NCBI GenBank assembly: GCA_016192075.1
Contig: JACPUU010000007.1
Location: 269,959 to 333,958, forward strand
Source of the DNA: Bacteroidota bacterium
GTDB lineage: Bacteria; Bacteroidota; Bacteroidia; Flavobacteriales_D; Crocinitomicaceae
DNA: 64,000 nt
Direction: 5' to 3'
The translations under genes and the position numbers were made by a program. The stretch's first letter is position 1, and every line of letters starts with the position of its first letter. This document shows, in pieces, positions 37,242-45,720 of this stretch. Below the pieces are notes generated by a model. The model did no database searches. It worked only from the letters and a program-made list of their open reading frames with translations, and had not been told where the DNA came from.

Positions 37242-37709
37242 TTATTCAGCAAATAAATCTGCAATGGATGTGTCTTCGGTAATATCAAAATAGGTGTAAG
37301 CCAATTCAATCGACTCAATCACAATTGCATTTTCCTGCGATTTGAAATCAGAAATTGAATACTTAACCGGGTATGCGTTGTAAAAGGTCCAGGTCATTGC
37401 CGGGTTCCCTTTTGCGTCCAGTAAACTTACAGTTACATCGTGCGTTTCTATGGGTAAAGCAAATCCGTCATCCATTGTTCCGGCACACCAGTCAACCAGT
37501 TTTGAACCACTTGTAATCAGGGCACGTTTCAGTACCAGGTTCTGGCTGGTTGCAATGGTGGGGAGCCGGTATTTAAACCGGTTTTCCCCACCACCCACAA
37601 CTTCTTCCAGGTGCAGTTCTTTGGAGATTCCCGAGACCTCCTGGAAAGCAGCATCATCTCCCTTAAAAGAGAGCTTAAAATAGAAACTTACGGGGTAATT
37701 ACTTTCCAT
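37242..37709 (-). CDS. inner tube protein 2 (gp19/Afp5-like)
   Basis: 155 residues with the tail-tube fold: Y-P-V-S-F-Y-F-K-L-S-F near the start, F-Q-E-V-S-G-I-S (about 22-29), L-V-L-K-R-A and W-T-F-Y-N-A-Y-P-V-K. It is clearly paralogous with the neighbouring tube gene, which it overlaps by 11 bases. In eCIS, Afp5-like tube proteins usually form the first rings on the baseplate. Confidence 0.92.
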   Translation of the reverse strand: MESNYPVSFYFKLSFKGDDAAFQEVSGISKELHLEEVVGGGENRFKYRLPTIATSQNLVLKRALITSGSKLVDWCAGTMDDGFALPIETHDVTVSLLDAKGNPAMTWTFYNAYPVKYSISDFKSQENAIVIESIELAYTYFDITEDTSIADLFAE

Positions 37710-38166
37710 TGGTAATTGTCAATTGCTCGTGCGCAATTTCAAGTGTATCAACGGCTACTTCGTTTCCATCTGATTTCAGATCAGTACTGGTAATTTTGGT
37801 TGGCCATGCATTATCCAACTGCCACTGCATGGTTACTTTTCCGTTTTCATCCAGCAGTTTAATCAGCACGGTTCTTCGTTTTACCGTGTTCATTGAAATT
37901 TCTGCATGCCAGTTCCAGAACGTGTTGTCGTTTACAAAAACACCCCGTTTCATGGTAATGTTACCGTACTTTTTGATCCCCGGCATTTTCTCTGTTGAAA
38001 ACAACGGGCTGTTACTTTTGCGGTATTCGATAATCTGGTTTTCAACATCCATTCCGGACACTTCCTGAAAAGCGACACCTTTTAATTCTGTTCCGAGATC
38101 CACTTCAAAGCGAAACTTCGGCATGGGCCACGTTGCGCCTTCTGCGCTACCATCATCTGTTGCCAT
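37699..38166 (-). CDS. inner tube protein 1 (gp19/Afp1-like)
   Basis: 155 residues with W-P-M-P-K-F-R-F-E-V-D, F-Q-E-V-S-G-M-D, I-T-M-K-R-G-V-F and W-Q-L-D-N-A-W-P-T-K, the standard motifs of the gp19-type tube protein. It is probably the main tube subunit. A 120-base gap separates it from the sheath gene and holds a very A-rich leader on its own strand, which may allow separate control. Confidence 0.93.
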   Translation of the reverse strand: MATDDGSAEGATWPMPKFRFEVDLGTELKGVAFQEVSGMDVENQIIEYRKSNSPLFSTEKMPGIKKYGNITMKRGVFVNDNTFWNWHAEISMNTVKRRTVLIKLLDENGKVTMQWQLDNAWPTKITSTDLKSDGNEVAVDTLEIAHEQLTITNGK

Positions 38167-38286
38167 ATTTTTCTTTTTTTTTAGTTTTTAATGTTTGTTT
38201 TTATTGTTTTTGCTTTTAATCAGCAGGTGCCGACCCGGCGACTCTGTTTCTCCGCAGAGCAGATCACAGAATCACGGTTTCATTGA

Positions 38287-39858
38287 CTAGCTTGAAGTAG
38301 CCATTTGCTGTTGAAAGCTCAGCACGATAAATTCAGCCGGATGCACAATGGCCACTTTTACCGTTACCCGCATAAAGCCATTTAAAAGATCGTCTGATGT
38401 CATGGTTGTGCCTAAACCACAATCCACCGAAAACGCGTCAGAAGCAGTTGCTCCCTGCAAGCCGCCTTGTTTCCAGACAGAAGTAAGGAAGCTGCTGATC
38501 ATTGCTTTTACAGCCTCCCAGGTATTTTTATCGTTGGGTTGAAACACGTAAGCATGCGCGGCCAGTTTGCAGGATTGTTCGAGGAACGTCATTGTCCTTC
38601 TGATCGGCAGGTATTTCCAGTCAAGACTGTTTCCGTCCAACGTTCTGGCACCCCAAACCAGGATTCCGAGACCATTGAAAAAGCGAATCACATTAACTGA
38701 TTTACCGGATACAGCATCCATGTTCAGATTTCCCTGCTGACTTTCAGACAGGCGAATTGGCAACGAAGCAACACCAACAATTGATGTATTTGCCGGCGCC
38801 TGCCAGACACCTTCTTCATTGTCAATTGTCGTAATTACACCTGCCATGGCACCGCTTGGGGGCAGAATGTTTGCATCTGTCAATACGTGTTTGATAATTA
38901 AACTGTACGTTTTGCTGGCATTGATCAGTGCATTGTTATACTGCGTCACGGTTAATGCACCGGAAGGGATGCCTGAAAGAATTGCCGCAACACTTGGATT
39001 TGGATTGTCTGCCGGATTCAGCAGCGGCCCAAGCTGAGAGATATCACCGCCAAATAAATTGGTGTAATCAATATCCTGGTTTTGCATCACCGTTGTTCCG
39101 ATAAACGGATAATACGCCGTACCGTAATTCAACCCTTGTGAACCGGTATTGTTGCGGAATGTTTCAATGTCATTGGTATAGAGAATCGGATCTGGATTGC
39201 GACCGCCGATGATGTCAAAAATGCTGACCGCAGTTTGCATTTCGGTACACTGAAGCAACATTTCCTGCATCAGCGTTCCGTTGTTTTCAACAGACAGCAA
39301 GGTTGCCTCCGGGCAAATGTACATGGTAGGTTCCTGTTCATTTTTCAAAAGAGCCAACCCGTTCATGAGGTCATTCAGCTGAACATTTGCATTCACAATC
39401 TGATCACCCGGATTCATTGGATTTTTAGAAGGTGGGCCATACGGTCCGACAGAAACAATATACGCATCACCACCTCCGTTTTCATAAAACAGGCGAATGC
39501 TGTTGTAGAGGTAATAAACCGTGTTTGGATCCGGTACAATCGAATAGTACGCGTTGTCAATAAGCATGTAGTCACCTTTGGTAGGCTGACTTTTTTGCTT
39601 TACCAGGTAATACTCGGGCGAATACTGTTTGGCAGGTGGTGCCGGCGAAGCCGGATCAGGCAGGCAGTAGATAGCCTGAAATTCAGCAAAAGAAGTAATC
39701 TTTTGTGCCACATTGGTATACGATTTTCCCTCGTACAATGCCTGGGGGGTGTATCCGATAAATGCCGGAACGGCTGTAGCTACCGGAACTACCGAATTTG
39801 GAAAGGCGTTTAGCTCGTTTATGTAAACGCCGGGCGACTTAATGTTTGATTCATTCAT
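38287..39858 (-). CDS. contractile sheath protein (Afp2-type)
   Basis: 523 residues. The N-terminus S-P-G-V-Y-I-N-E-L and A-V-P-A-F-I-G-Y-T is the canonical sheath start, and the C-terminal domain ends with F-M-R-V-T-V-K-V-A and P-A-E-F-I-V-L-S-F-Q-Q-Q, the strand that interlocks neighbouring subunits. Only one sheath gene is present, whereas Afp and PVC have three. The start is preceded on its strand by AGGAG, a clear ribosome-binding site that is rare in this phylum and suggests strong expression. Confidence 0.95.
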   Translation of the reverse strand: MNESNIKSPGVYINELNAFPNSVVPVATAVPAFIGYTPQALYEGKSYTNVAQKITSFAEFQAIYCLPDPASPAPPAKQYSPEYYLVKQKSQPTKGDYMLIDNAYYSIVPDPNTVYYLYNSIRLFYENGGGDAYIVSVGPYGPPSKNPMNPGDQIVNANVQLNDLMNGLALLKNEQEPTMYICPEATLLSVENNGTLMQEMLLQCTEMQTAVSIFDIIGGRNPDPILYTNDIETFRNNTGSQGLNYGTAYYPFIGTTVMQNQDIDYTNLFGGDISQLGPLLNPADNPNPSVAAILSGIPSGALTVTQYNNALINASKTYSLIIKHVLTDANILPPSGAMAGVITTIDNEEGVWQAPANTSIVGVASLPIRLSESQQGNLNMDAVSGKSVNVIRFFNGLGILVWGARTLDGNSLDWKYLPIRRTMTFLEQSCKLAAHAYVFQPNDKNTWEAVKAMISSFLTSVWKQGGLQGATASDAFSVDCGLGTTMTSDDLLNGFMRVTVKVAIVHPAEFIVLSFQQQMATSS

Positions 39859-39888
39859 ATTACACTCCTATTTGTTTTAGATTATTGA

Positions 39889-40731
39889 CTATACATAGAT
39901 ATACATGGGTGATACTGCCTGGCTCTGGCCGTTGTTGTTTTCTACCGCCATTCTGGCAGGACTGGCATTGGGCAGCGACTTAAAAATGGTTCTTACACCA
40001 CTGCTTCTTTTACCGGTTCCGGTACTATCATTACCAGCACTGCTTACCAGGTCAAACTTGTATTTTGGTTTTTCACTGAAGGGAATCAGCTGCTCACTGC
40101 TGCTGAACCAGACAGCCTCTTCACCGTTAGGCAGCGTGGTTTTTCCCTGTTTCTGAAACGTAACGGCTGATTTACTTACGATGACTGCATTTTCGAGATC
40201 AAGCGAACTTTTGTTGATGACGTAATACTGCCATTGCGTAGACCTGCTGGTAAACTGAATACTGAATTGCGGGCATTGATTTTCACCAGCCGCAGGCACC
40301 ATCTTTTTGAATGAGATACGAATGCAGGCAAGCGCACGATTTACAGTAAAATCTGCAAATGCAGCTTTCAGTATAATTTTTCCCGATTCAGAATCTGCAA
40401 CGGCGGTGCTGCTGTCATAGATCAGCTGACCAACCCAATTAACCGGCAGATCAGTATAGGAAAAAAAATCAGCACTTGCATTTAAAATGTAAAAATCAAA
40501 CCCGGTTAAACCCGTACATTCAGAAATATAATCCAGGTACTGCGGCAATGGCTGACGCGTATTTACAAAAAGTTCAAAACCGTTGGCCCAATGCCTGATT
40601 TTGAAACCAAACCGGTTCATGCATTTTTCACATTCGGGTGCAGCCACATAGTTCAAACCTGTACAAACCCCATTCTCAAAATAGGAATGGCTGACAGCGA
40701 TGCGGAATACCTGTTGGTACTGAGTGGTCAT
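39889..40731 (-). CDS. eCIS-cluster protein of unknown function
   Basis: 280 residues, mixed alpha/beta, with a C-x2-C pair near residues 34-37 (E-C-E-K-C) and a serine/glycine-rich disordered C-terminus ending in a short aromatic strand (P-M-Y-I-Y-V). It lies between the tail-terminator and sheath genes and overlaps the former by four bases. Similar-sized proteins occupy this place in other Bacteroidota clusters; a cap or sheath-end role is likely but not shown by sequence. Confidence 0.6.
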   Translation of the reverse strand: MTTQYQQVFRIAVSHSYFENGVCTGLNYVAAPECEKCMNRFGFKIRHWANGFELFVNTRQPLPQYLDYISECTGLTGFDFYILNASADFFSYTDLPVNWVGQLIYDSSTAVADSESGKIILKAAFADFTVNRALACIRISFKKMVPAAGENQCPQFSIQFTSRSTQWQYYVINKSSLDLENAVIVSKSAVTFQKQGKTTLPNGEEAVWFSSSEQLIPFSEKPKYKFDLVSSAGNDSTGTGKRSSGVRTIFKSLPNASPARMAVENNNGQSQAVSPMYIYV

Positions 40732-41297
40732 GCTCCGGCTGTATTTGATGTTTGTAATACAGCACCGGTAAAGGCATCCGGTTCATTGCCCTGAATTGTA
40801 ATCAACCTTAATTTATAAATGACTGACGGTTGGTATTTGGCTCCCATTGCACTCCACAAATTGTGCATCTGGTAGTACGATATTTTTTCAATTTCAAATT
40901 CCAGTTTACTAAGCCCGGCAGGAAAAGCGGCAGAAAAAGAAGCATCAAGCGTTGCATTTACCTGGAAAAAAAGAATGGTTGCATTCAAAAAACCAAGGGT
41001 CTCAAGGTAATCATCAAAATTGGAGGTGATTAACAGATCCAGGTTATACCGTTCAGTCGGATTAATGTCAGCAAAATTTCCGTTGGGTAATTTCTGCTGC
41101 CGTACATAAAAGGGTTTTGCGGTTTCTTTCTCTATATTGATCAGTGAAATAATCACCTTGTTTTGATTTACCTGCGGCAACGATCCATCAGCATCAATGA
41201 TATTATTCAGAAGAACTTTTTTTTCGTCCAGTCCGAATTTGTTGGCCAGAAACTGGCTCAGCATATCACTAGTAAATTGAAGTGCCTTTTTTAGCAT
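40728..41297 (-). CDS. tail terminator / cap protein (DUF4255, Pvc16 N-terminal domain)
   Basis: 189 residues with the Pvc16_N layout: an N-terminal helix (A-L-Q-F-T-S-D-M-L), a strand K-V-I-I-S-L-I-N-I-E-K-E, then Y-N-L-D-L-L-I-T-S-N-F-D-D-Y, and a P-S-V-I-Y-K-L-R-L-I-T end. DUF4255 proteins cap the sheath and tube at the far end. It is the first gene of the structural operon, whereas in Afp the terminator comes at the end. Confidence 0.88.
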   Translation of the reverse strand: MLKKALQFTSDMLSQFLANKFGLDEKKVLLNNIIDADGSLPQVNQNKVIISLINIEKETAKPFYVRQQKLPNGNFADINPTERYNLDLLITSNFDDYLETLGFLNATILFFQVNATLDASFSAAFPAGLSKLEFEIEKISYYQMHNLWSAMGAKYQPSVIYKLRLITIQGNEPDAFTGAVLQTSNTAGA

Positions 41298-41467
41298 TGG
41301 GTCTTTTTTACCATCCGGGTTTTCAGCCTTCCATTTTCGTTGCTGTATGAGCCCGATGCAGGTTCTGAAATATCCCGGGATAAAAGTAGACAGTGGTTTT
41401 GAGCCGCGTGTTTAAACCGAATGCACTATTCGTATACACAAAACGCGGTTGATAAATCAGGCGTAGA

Positions 41468-41500
41468 CAAATCATAGACGTGTTTCGCTTCGCTCGACAA
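41468..41500 (-). promoter_or_regulatory. weak candidate promoter for the eCIS operon
   Basis: In the 323-base gap between the regulator stop and the terminator gene, the minus strand shows TTG (41500-41498), 21 bases, then TATGATTTG (41476-41468), one base longer than the consensus TAnnTTTG. This is the best promoter-like site I can find there. The rest of the gap contains no gene. Confidence 0.3.
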
Positions 41501-41620
41501 GACAGGTCGCCGCGCATAACACGACAAGGCTATACGCCTGCGCTAAAGCTACGGTGTAAGCTTAAGACTTGCCGGGGGATGCAACAAGACAGATTGTCTA
41601 TACGGAATTTTCAGGTAAAA

Positions 41621-42523
41621 CTAGGGAGTAAGAACCGGAGCGGCAGGTTCCGTGTGACCGACTGTTCTTACATAATGCCTCAGATCCTGCTCTTTTGAAA
41701 GTGCCATCTTTTTCTTGAGGCGGTATTTATGCGTTCGCACACTTTCCTGGTTAATTCCAAGCAGGTTGCGAATGTCATCATTTGACATATTCATTTTTAA
41801 ATAGCAGCAATACTTCAGATCTTTGGATGTAAGTGACGGATGCTTTTTAGAAAGGTGTGACAGAAAATGCGGGTCAATTTTTTCAAAGTACACTTTAAAA
41901 TCTTCCCATATTCTGTTATCGGATGACGACAATTTGATGGAATTTACAATCGACACAAGTTCATTCCGCGTGGGATCATCTACCGCAGGAAACAATTCAA
42001 CAATCCGTTCCTTAACCTTAGCAAGCACTTCTTTCTTCTGATCAAGTTCCATCACATACCGGCTGAGATTACGTTCATTTTGTAATTCAGCTGCGGGCTC
42101 AGTTGACACTGTTGGCAGATCAGTTGTATACTCACGACCAGCAGGTGCTTTTAATAAAAAAATAGAACGGATTCGGGAACTCAGGTATTGCCGGTTGGCA
42201 ACATGTTCCAGCGGATAGGTAAATACACAGTTCTTATCACTCCAGCAAAGTGTTTCACTCTCTGATGAACGGGTGAGGCAAAGAATTGGAATATCAGACC
42301 GGCTTATGTAGAAATCAAAATTACGGATGATGTTTTGATTGTTTTCAAAACACAGAATAACCAGTTCGGGATTGAGTGATCTGGCAATTTGAATGAGATC
42401 CCCTTCACGGCTGGCCGAAATAAAATTCAGTGGAAACGGATAATCCTGCTGAAGACTCAGAATCACCGATGAGAGGACACCGGTATCGTCACAGCCAATT
42501 ATGACAGATCGTTCCCGGTTCAT
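41621..42523 (-). CDS. LuxR-type regulator with receiver-like N-terminus
   Basis: 300 residues. The N-terminal 120 residues have a response-regulator-like alternation (S-V-I-I-G-C-D-D-T-G, L-V-I-L-C-F-E-N, I-P-I-L-C-L-T) but no convincing phosphoacceptor, followed by a helical linker and a C-terminal HTH (about 235-285; L-T-S-K-D-L-K-Y-C-C-Y-L, M-S-N-D-D-I-R-N-L-L-G-I, E-S-V-R-T-H-K-Y-R-L-K-K-K). It is upstream of, and co-directional with, the eCIS genes and is the obvious candidate for their activator. Confidence 0.82.
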   Translation of the reverse strand: MNRERSVIIGCDDTGVLSSVILSLQQDYPFPLNFISASREGDLIQIARSLNPELVILCFENNQNIIRNFDFYISRSDIPILCLTRSSESETLCWSDKNCVFTYPLEHVANRQYLSSRIRSIFLLKAPAGREYTTDLPTVSTEPAAELQNERNLSRYVMELDQKKEVLAKVKERIVELFPAVDDPTRNELVSIVNSIKLSSSDNRIWEDFKVYFEKIDPHFLSHLSKKHPSLTSKDLKYCCYLKMNMSNDDIRNLLGINQESVRTHKYRLKKKMALSKEQDLRHYVRTVGHTEPAAPVLTP

Positions 42524-42633
42524 TTTCTGACACGCTGATTAGAATGGTTATCCCAAAAAAAATTGTCTGACGGTGTCTGGCATCCCTGCCCGGAATGCTT
42601 TACTGTTTTTTGACACATCATACATTTTTTCAT
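42520..42633 (-). CDS. 37-residue cysteine-containing peptide overlapping the regulator start
   Basis: A short frame encoding K-K-C-M-M-C-Q near its start, a third cysteine in Q-G-C-Q and a basic C-terminus (N-Q-R-V-R-K). Its stop overlaps the regulator ATG as ATGA, an arrangement of translational coupling. The C-x2-C pair could bind zinc. No family is recognised. It could also be a chance frame; I call it because of the overlap and the cysteine pattern. Confidence 0.35.
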   Translation of the reverse strand: MKKCMMCQKTVKHSGQGCQTPSDNFFWDNHSNQRVRK

Positions 42634-42998
42634 TCGCCGGTAAACTGATTTTTGGTGTGTTTTACAGATACCAATCTGCCCTTGGGTCGGGTATTCAAAA
42701 AGGTATAAATAAGGGGGGACCAACTTAGTAAAAAAGAATTACATCCTTCGGCGGCGTTTTACTTTTTTAGTACAGCGTCATTATCACCCTCCCCAACCTG
42801 CAATCAAACACACCAACTAACAATCAATTCATTACAAAAATTGAATACGATTAAACACGTAGCTTCACTACGCTTTTCAACGTAGAAATTGCGACCTGTT
42901 TTTTTTCAAAAAAGACTGAAAAAAGCAAATCGCTTTTTTTCAAATAGCGAAAACCCGCAACGCCAACTTTATTAATCTTGCGGTTACCCGCTAACCAA
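42634..42998. other. intergenic control region, left part
   Basis: No gene is seen. It contains GTAG-CTTCA-CTAC near 42861, ACGTAG repeated nearby, and an A/T-rich dyad AAAAAAGC-AAATC-GCTTTTTT at 42919-42939. The segment separates the minus-strand regulator from the plus-strand protease operon and is AT-rich. Confidence 0.5.
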
Positions 42999-43039
42999 AA
43001 ACGTAAAAGCCGCTATTATTAAACGTAAAAGCCGCTATT
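42999..43039 (+). repeat. two direct repeats with a 22-base period
   Basis: AAACGTAAAAGCCGCTATT occurs at 42999-43017 and again, identically, at 43021-43039. The start-to-start distance of 22 bases is two helical turns, so bound proteins would sit on the same DNA face. Its location between divergent operons makes it a candidate operator for the LuxR-type regulator. Confidence 0.65.
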
Positions 43040-43177
43040 TTTTATGAGTCCTGTAAAAACTCCATTCTGCTTCGCCCAAAATCAAAAAGCGTTACAGCAG
43101 ATTGATGAAAAAATAAAAAGCCAATGCAGCTGTGGTTTGTCTTTTGAAATGTCCCCTGAATCAATCTGCAAAACAGC

Positions 43178-43207
43178 GTTGTTATCTGCCTGAAAATTTT
43201 ATATTTG
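43178..43207 (+). promoter_or_regulatory. promoter of the gasdermin-like/protease operon
   Basis: TTG at 43179-43181, 18 bases, then TATATTTG at 43200-43207, a perfect -7 box. The predicted start is near 43214, giving a short A-rich leader before ATG 43237. Confidence 0.6.
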
Positions 43208-43236
43208 ATCTGTAATCAACTGAAACCAAAAATCAC

Positions 43237-43851
43237 ATGGATATTGAAAAATACATTGAACGGAAAATTGATGGTTTAAATGTGCTGCGTTTCAGCAATG
43301 AACTTTACGTCCCGGGCGCAATTATTGACCAGCGTGAAAATGACCTGCGTGTAGGACACCTCAAAGATGTACTCAAAGATACACCGCCCGGTTACTGGGA
43401 TATCAGCAGGCTGCCCGGCAATATTCTGCTGGAAGAATCCATTTCAGGATCGTCAAAGTTTGGTGCCAAAACCAATTTTCTTGGCGTTTTCAACCTGAAA
43501 GCCGGTGTTAAAAATGAATACGATCTGGACTACACCATTGATGAAATTACCTGCGCTGAATTTAACCAGGCCTCACAGCTTGAACTCGAAATGAAACTGA
43601 ACCAGCTGGAGCGGAGTGAAAAAGCATCCTGGGAAGTACTGAAAGGCAGAACACTGATTACCGTTGCCTTTTATGCAAAATCATTTACACTGACCTTTAA
43701 ACGATCGGGAAAAGTAACTGCCAATGCTGAAGTTGAACGGGATGTTGCCATCAACGGTGCCATAAATGCCGAATGGAAAAATGAAGGACAGGTTATCATT
43801 TCGGGCAACGAACTGATTCCGTTTGGAATTCGCGGTTTCAAAATCAGGTAA
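43237..43851 (+). CDS. beta-rich protein with gasdermin-like layout (hypothetical)
   Basis: 204 residues, no signal peptide. The order of segments recalls the gasdermin N-terminal pore-forming domain: V-G-H-L-K-D-V-L early, a long S-I-S-G-S-S-K-F-G-A strand pair, a helical K-A-S-W-E-V-L-K-G, then a strand with S-F-T-L-T-F-K-R and a Gly/Ala-rich A-I-N-G-A-I-N-A-E segment, ending in I-I-S-G-N-E-L-I-P-F-G-I-R-G-F-K-I. I made this comparison by eye against eukaryotic gasdermins, so it is a hypothesis. The next gene encodes a caspase-fold peptidase, the usual partner of bacterial gasdermins. It could equally be an unrelated all-beta protein. Confidence 0.4.
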   Translation: MDIEKYIERKIDGLNVLRFSNELYVPGAIIDQRENDLRVGHLKDVLKDTPPGYWDISRLPGNILLEESISGSSKFGAKTNFLGVFNLKAGVKNEYDLDYTIDEITCAEFNQASQLELEMKLNQLERSEKASWEVLKGRTLITVAFYAKSFTLTFKRSGKVTANAEVERDVAINGAINAEWKNEGQVIISGNELIPFGIRGFKIR

Positions 43852-43911
43852 AAACCATTCGCTTTTTTAACCTTAAATTCAAGCAACCTCACTGACACTA
43901 AAACTTTGTCT

Positions 43912-45417
43912 ATGATCATTCACAAATTGATTGTAACCAATAAAAGCCGGATGCAGGGCAAATATGGTAATGACTGGGAGCATATTGATGCATCTATAAA
44001 GGATTTGATAAAGATGGATGCAGCAAAGGGAATTAAATCCAAATTGGTTTTCGTTGATGATGAAACGATCAAAAAATTCAGTGCTACTGCAGCTGTTAGT
44101 GACTATACGAGTGAGACACAGAATAAAAAAACAATCGACAAACTATACAAACACTTTGATCCGGATTACCTGCTGATCTTAGGATCGTGCGACGTTATTC
44201 CCCACGTGAAACTTAAAAATCTTATCCGTGGTGACGACGATGAGGATATTGACAGTGACCTGCCATATGCCTGCGAGAAACCGTTTAGCCGGAACATAAA
44301 CGATTTTATTTCTCCAACCCGGGTGGTAGGAAGACTACCCGATATTACGGGTGGAAACGATTATACCTACCTGGACAAACTAATTAAGCATGTAATTCAA
44401 TCCAAACCAAAACAAATTGATGAATACTCCGGGTATTTTGCACTGTCAACCTGGGTGTGGAAAAAATCGACGGAAGCGTCTGTAAAAAACATTTTCGGTG
44501 AAGCCCGGAATCTGCATTTATCCCCTCCGTCTGCCGGCCCATATACCGCTGATCTGAAAAACAAAATTCATTTTTTTAATTGTCACGGAGATACGCTTTC
44601 GAACGAATTTTATGGTGAAAAATCGGGGAAAACGCCAAGTGCATTTAATGCTAATTTTATTCCCGCTAAAATACCCTTTGGAACCGTAGTTGCAGCAGAA
44701 TGTTGTTATGGAGCAGAGTTGTATGATGCGGATTTCGCAGAAACCCTGAGTATCTGCAATACCTATCTTCAGCATAAGGCACTGGCATACGTTGGCAGCA
44801 CAACCATTGCATACGGCCCGGCATCAGGACAAGGGCTGGCTGACCTGATAACCCAATATTTTATCATCAACATACGGGAAGGTTTTTCTGCAGGCAGGGC
44901 TTTTCTGGAGGCCCGGCAAAAATTTATACGCCAGGCAAAACCGTATATTGATGCAACGGAACTCAAAACATTGGCCCAGTTTATTTTATTGGGCGACCCT
45001 TCTGTACATTTTGTACTGCCGCATACAACTTCAACAACAATTTCAGCACTGACTGAAGAAAAAAATCCGTTCACGAAAGCGGATGAAAGAAAAGCACGCA
45101 GAGTCAAATTAAAGGAAATTGGCAACACGCTTCAAAAGATCATTGACACCCCTAAACCAACCTCAAAGCTCGTCAGTGCTGAACTGCATGCATTTATAAA
45201 AAATGCACTTCATAAATATAATTTTAAAAATCAAACAATTATTTCCTTTGATTTTGAACGGGCCCATCTGCTGGAGGGGAAATCTTTCCGTAAGGCTTCT
45301 CCCGGACACCATATCTGCATTGACAAAGAAATTTCCGGGGGAAAGAAAAAAAACCGCATACTGGTTATTAAAGACATCGGTATTAAACCACAGATTACCT
45401 TGTATGAAAGCAAGTAA
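43912..45417 (+). CDS. C25/gingipain-like clan CD cysteine peptidase
   Basis: 501 residues, no signal peptide, so unlike true gingipains it should act in the cytoplasm. A Rossmann-like subdomain (Y-L-L-I-L-G-S-C-D-V-I-P-H) precedes the catalytic part: His225 in F-N-C-H-G-D and the Cys pair 264-265 in A-A-E-C-C-Y-G-A, the caspase-fold dyad of C25 proteases. Later T-T-I-A-Y-G-P-A and L-L-G-D-P-S-V-H-F complete the family pattern. A C-terminal extension of about 130 residues is unassigned. I chose ATG 43912 over a TTG six bases upstream. Likely cleaves after basic or other specific residues. Confidence 0.82.
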   Translation: MIIHKLIVTNKSRMQGKYGNDWEHIDASIKDLIKMDAAKGIKSKLVFVDDETIKKFSATAAVSDYTSETQNKKTIDKLYKHFDPDYLLILGSCDVIPHVKLKNLIRGDDDEDIDSDLPYACEKPFSRNINDFISPTRVVGRLPDITGGNDYTYLDKLIKHVIQSKPKQIDEYSGYFALSTWVWKKSTEASVKNIFGEARNLHLSPPSAGPYTADLKNKIHFFNCHGDTLSNEFYGEKSGKTPSAFNANFIPAKIPFGTVVAAECCYGAELYDADFAETLSICNTYLQHKALAYVGSTTIAYGPASGQGLADLITQYFIINIREGFSAGRAFLEARQKFIRQAKPYIDATELKTLAQFILLGDPSVHFVLPHTTSTTISALTEEKNPFTKADERKARRVKLKEIGNTLQKIIDTPKPTSKLVSAELHAFIKNALHKYNFKNQTIISFDFERAHLLEGKSFRKASPGHHICIDKEISGGKKKNRILVIKDIGIKPQITLYESK

Positions 45418-45655
45418 CAATGCTAAAATAAGTATAACCGGTACGGTAAAAAAGGCGTTGCTGAATGAAGGCTCCAGGAATGAACATGTTGGTTTTATTC
45501 TTGAAACAAAAACGGACCAGTATAGGTTGAGGAGGTTGAAGGAAAATCCGTTTTCGGATGATTTTTTTCTTGACTATTTAAATAAAACGATAACCATTGA
45601 GGGCTTTGTGCACAACAATCAACTTTTTGTACAAAGTATAGAATCTACTGATTAA
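45404..45655 (+). CDS. small protein of the protease operon
   Basis: 83 residues, predicted beta-rich with I-S-I-T-G-T-V near the start and I-T-I-E-G-F-V-H-N-N-Q-L-F-V late, like a small OB-type barrel. It overlaps the peptidase gene by 14 bases. Longer upstream starts in this frame would lie inside the peptidase gene and are unlikely. No family recognised; an inhibitor or regulator of the peptidase is conceivable from the overlap. Confidence 0.55.
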   Translation: MKASNNAKISITGTVKKALLNEGSRNEHVGFILETKTDQYRLRRLKENPFSDDFFLDYLNKTITIEGFVHNNQLFVQSIESTD

Positions 45656-45720
45656 ACATTATAAAACAACTCTCCGGTATCTCCGTTTCTTTTTGTCATT
45701 AACAGGAAAAACACGATAAT

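Noticed and set aside
42919..42939. AAAAAAGC-AAATC-GCTTTTTT as a terminator
   Set aside because: The stem is almost all A-T and no gene ends nearby; kept only as a note in the intergenic entry.
42840..43040. Short repeats as a CRISPR array or origin iterons
   Set aside because: Only two copies, no spacers of constant length, no cas or replication gene nearby.
45203..45403. Longer N-terminus for the 83-residue gene
   Set aside because: It would overlap the peptidase gene by more than 200 bases; the ATG at 45404 gives a normal small overlap.
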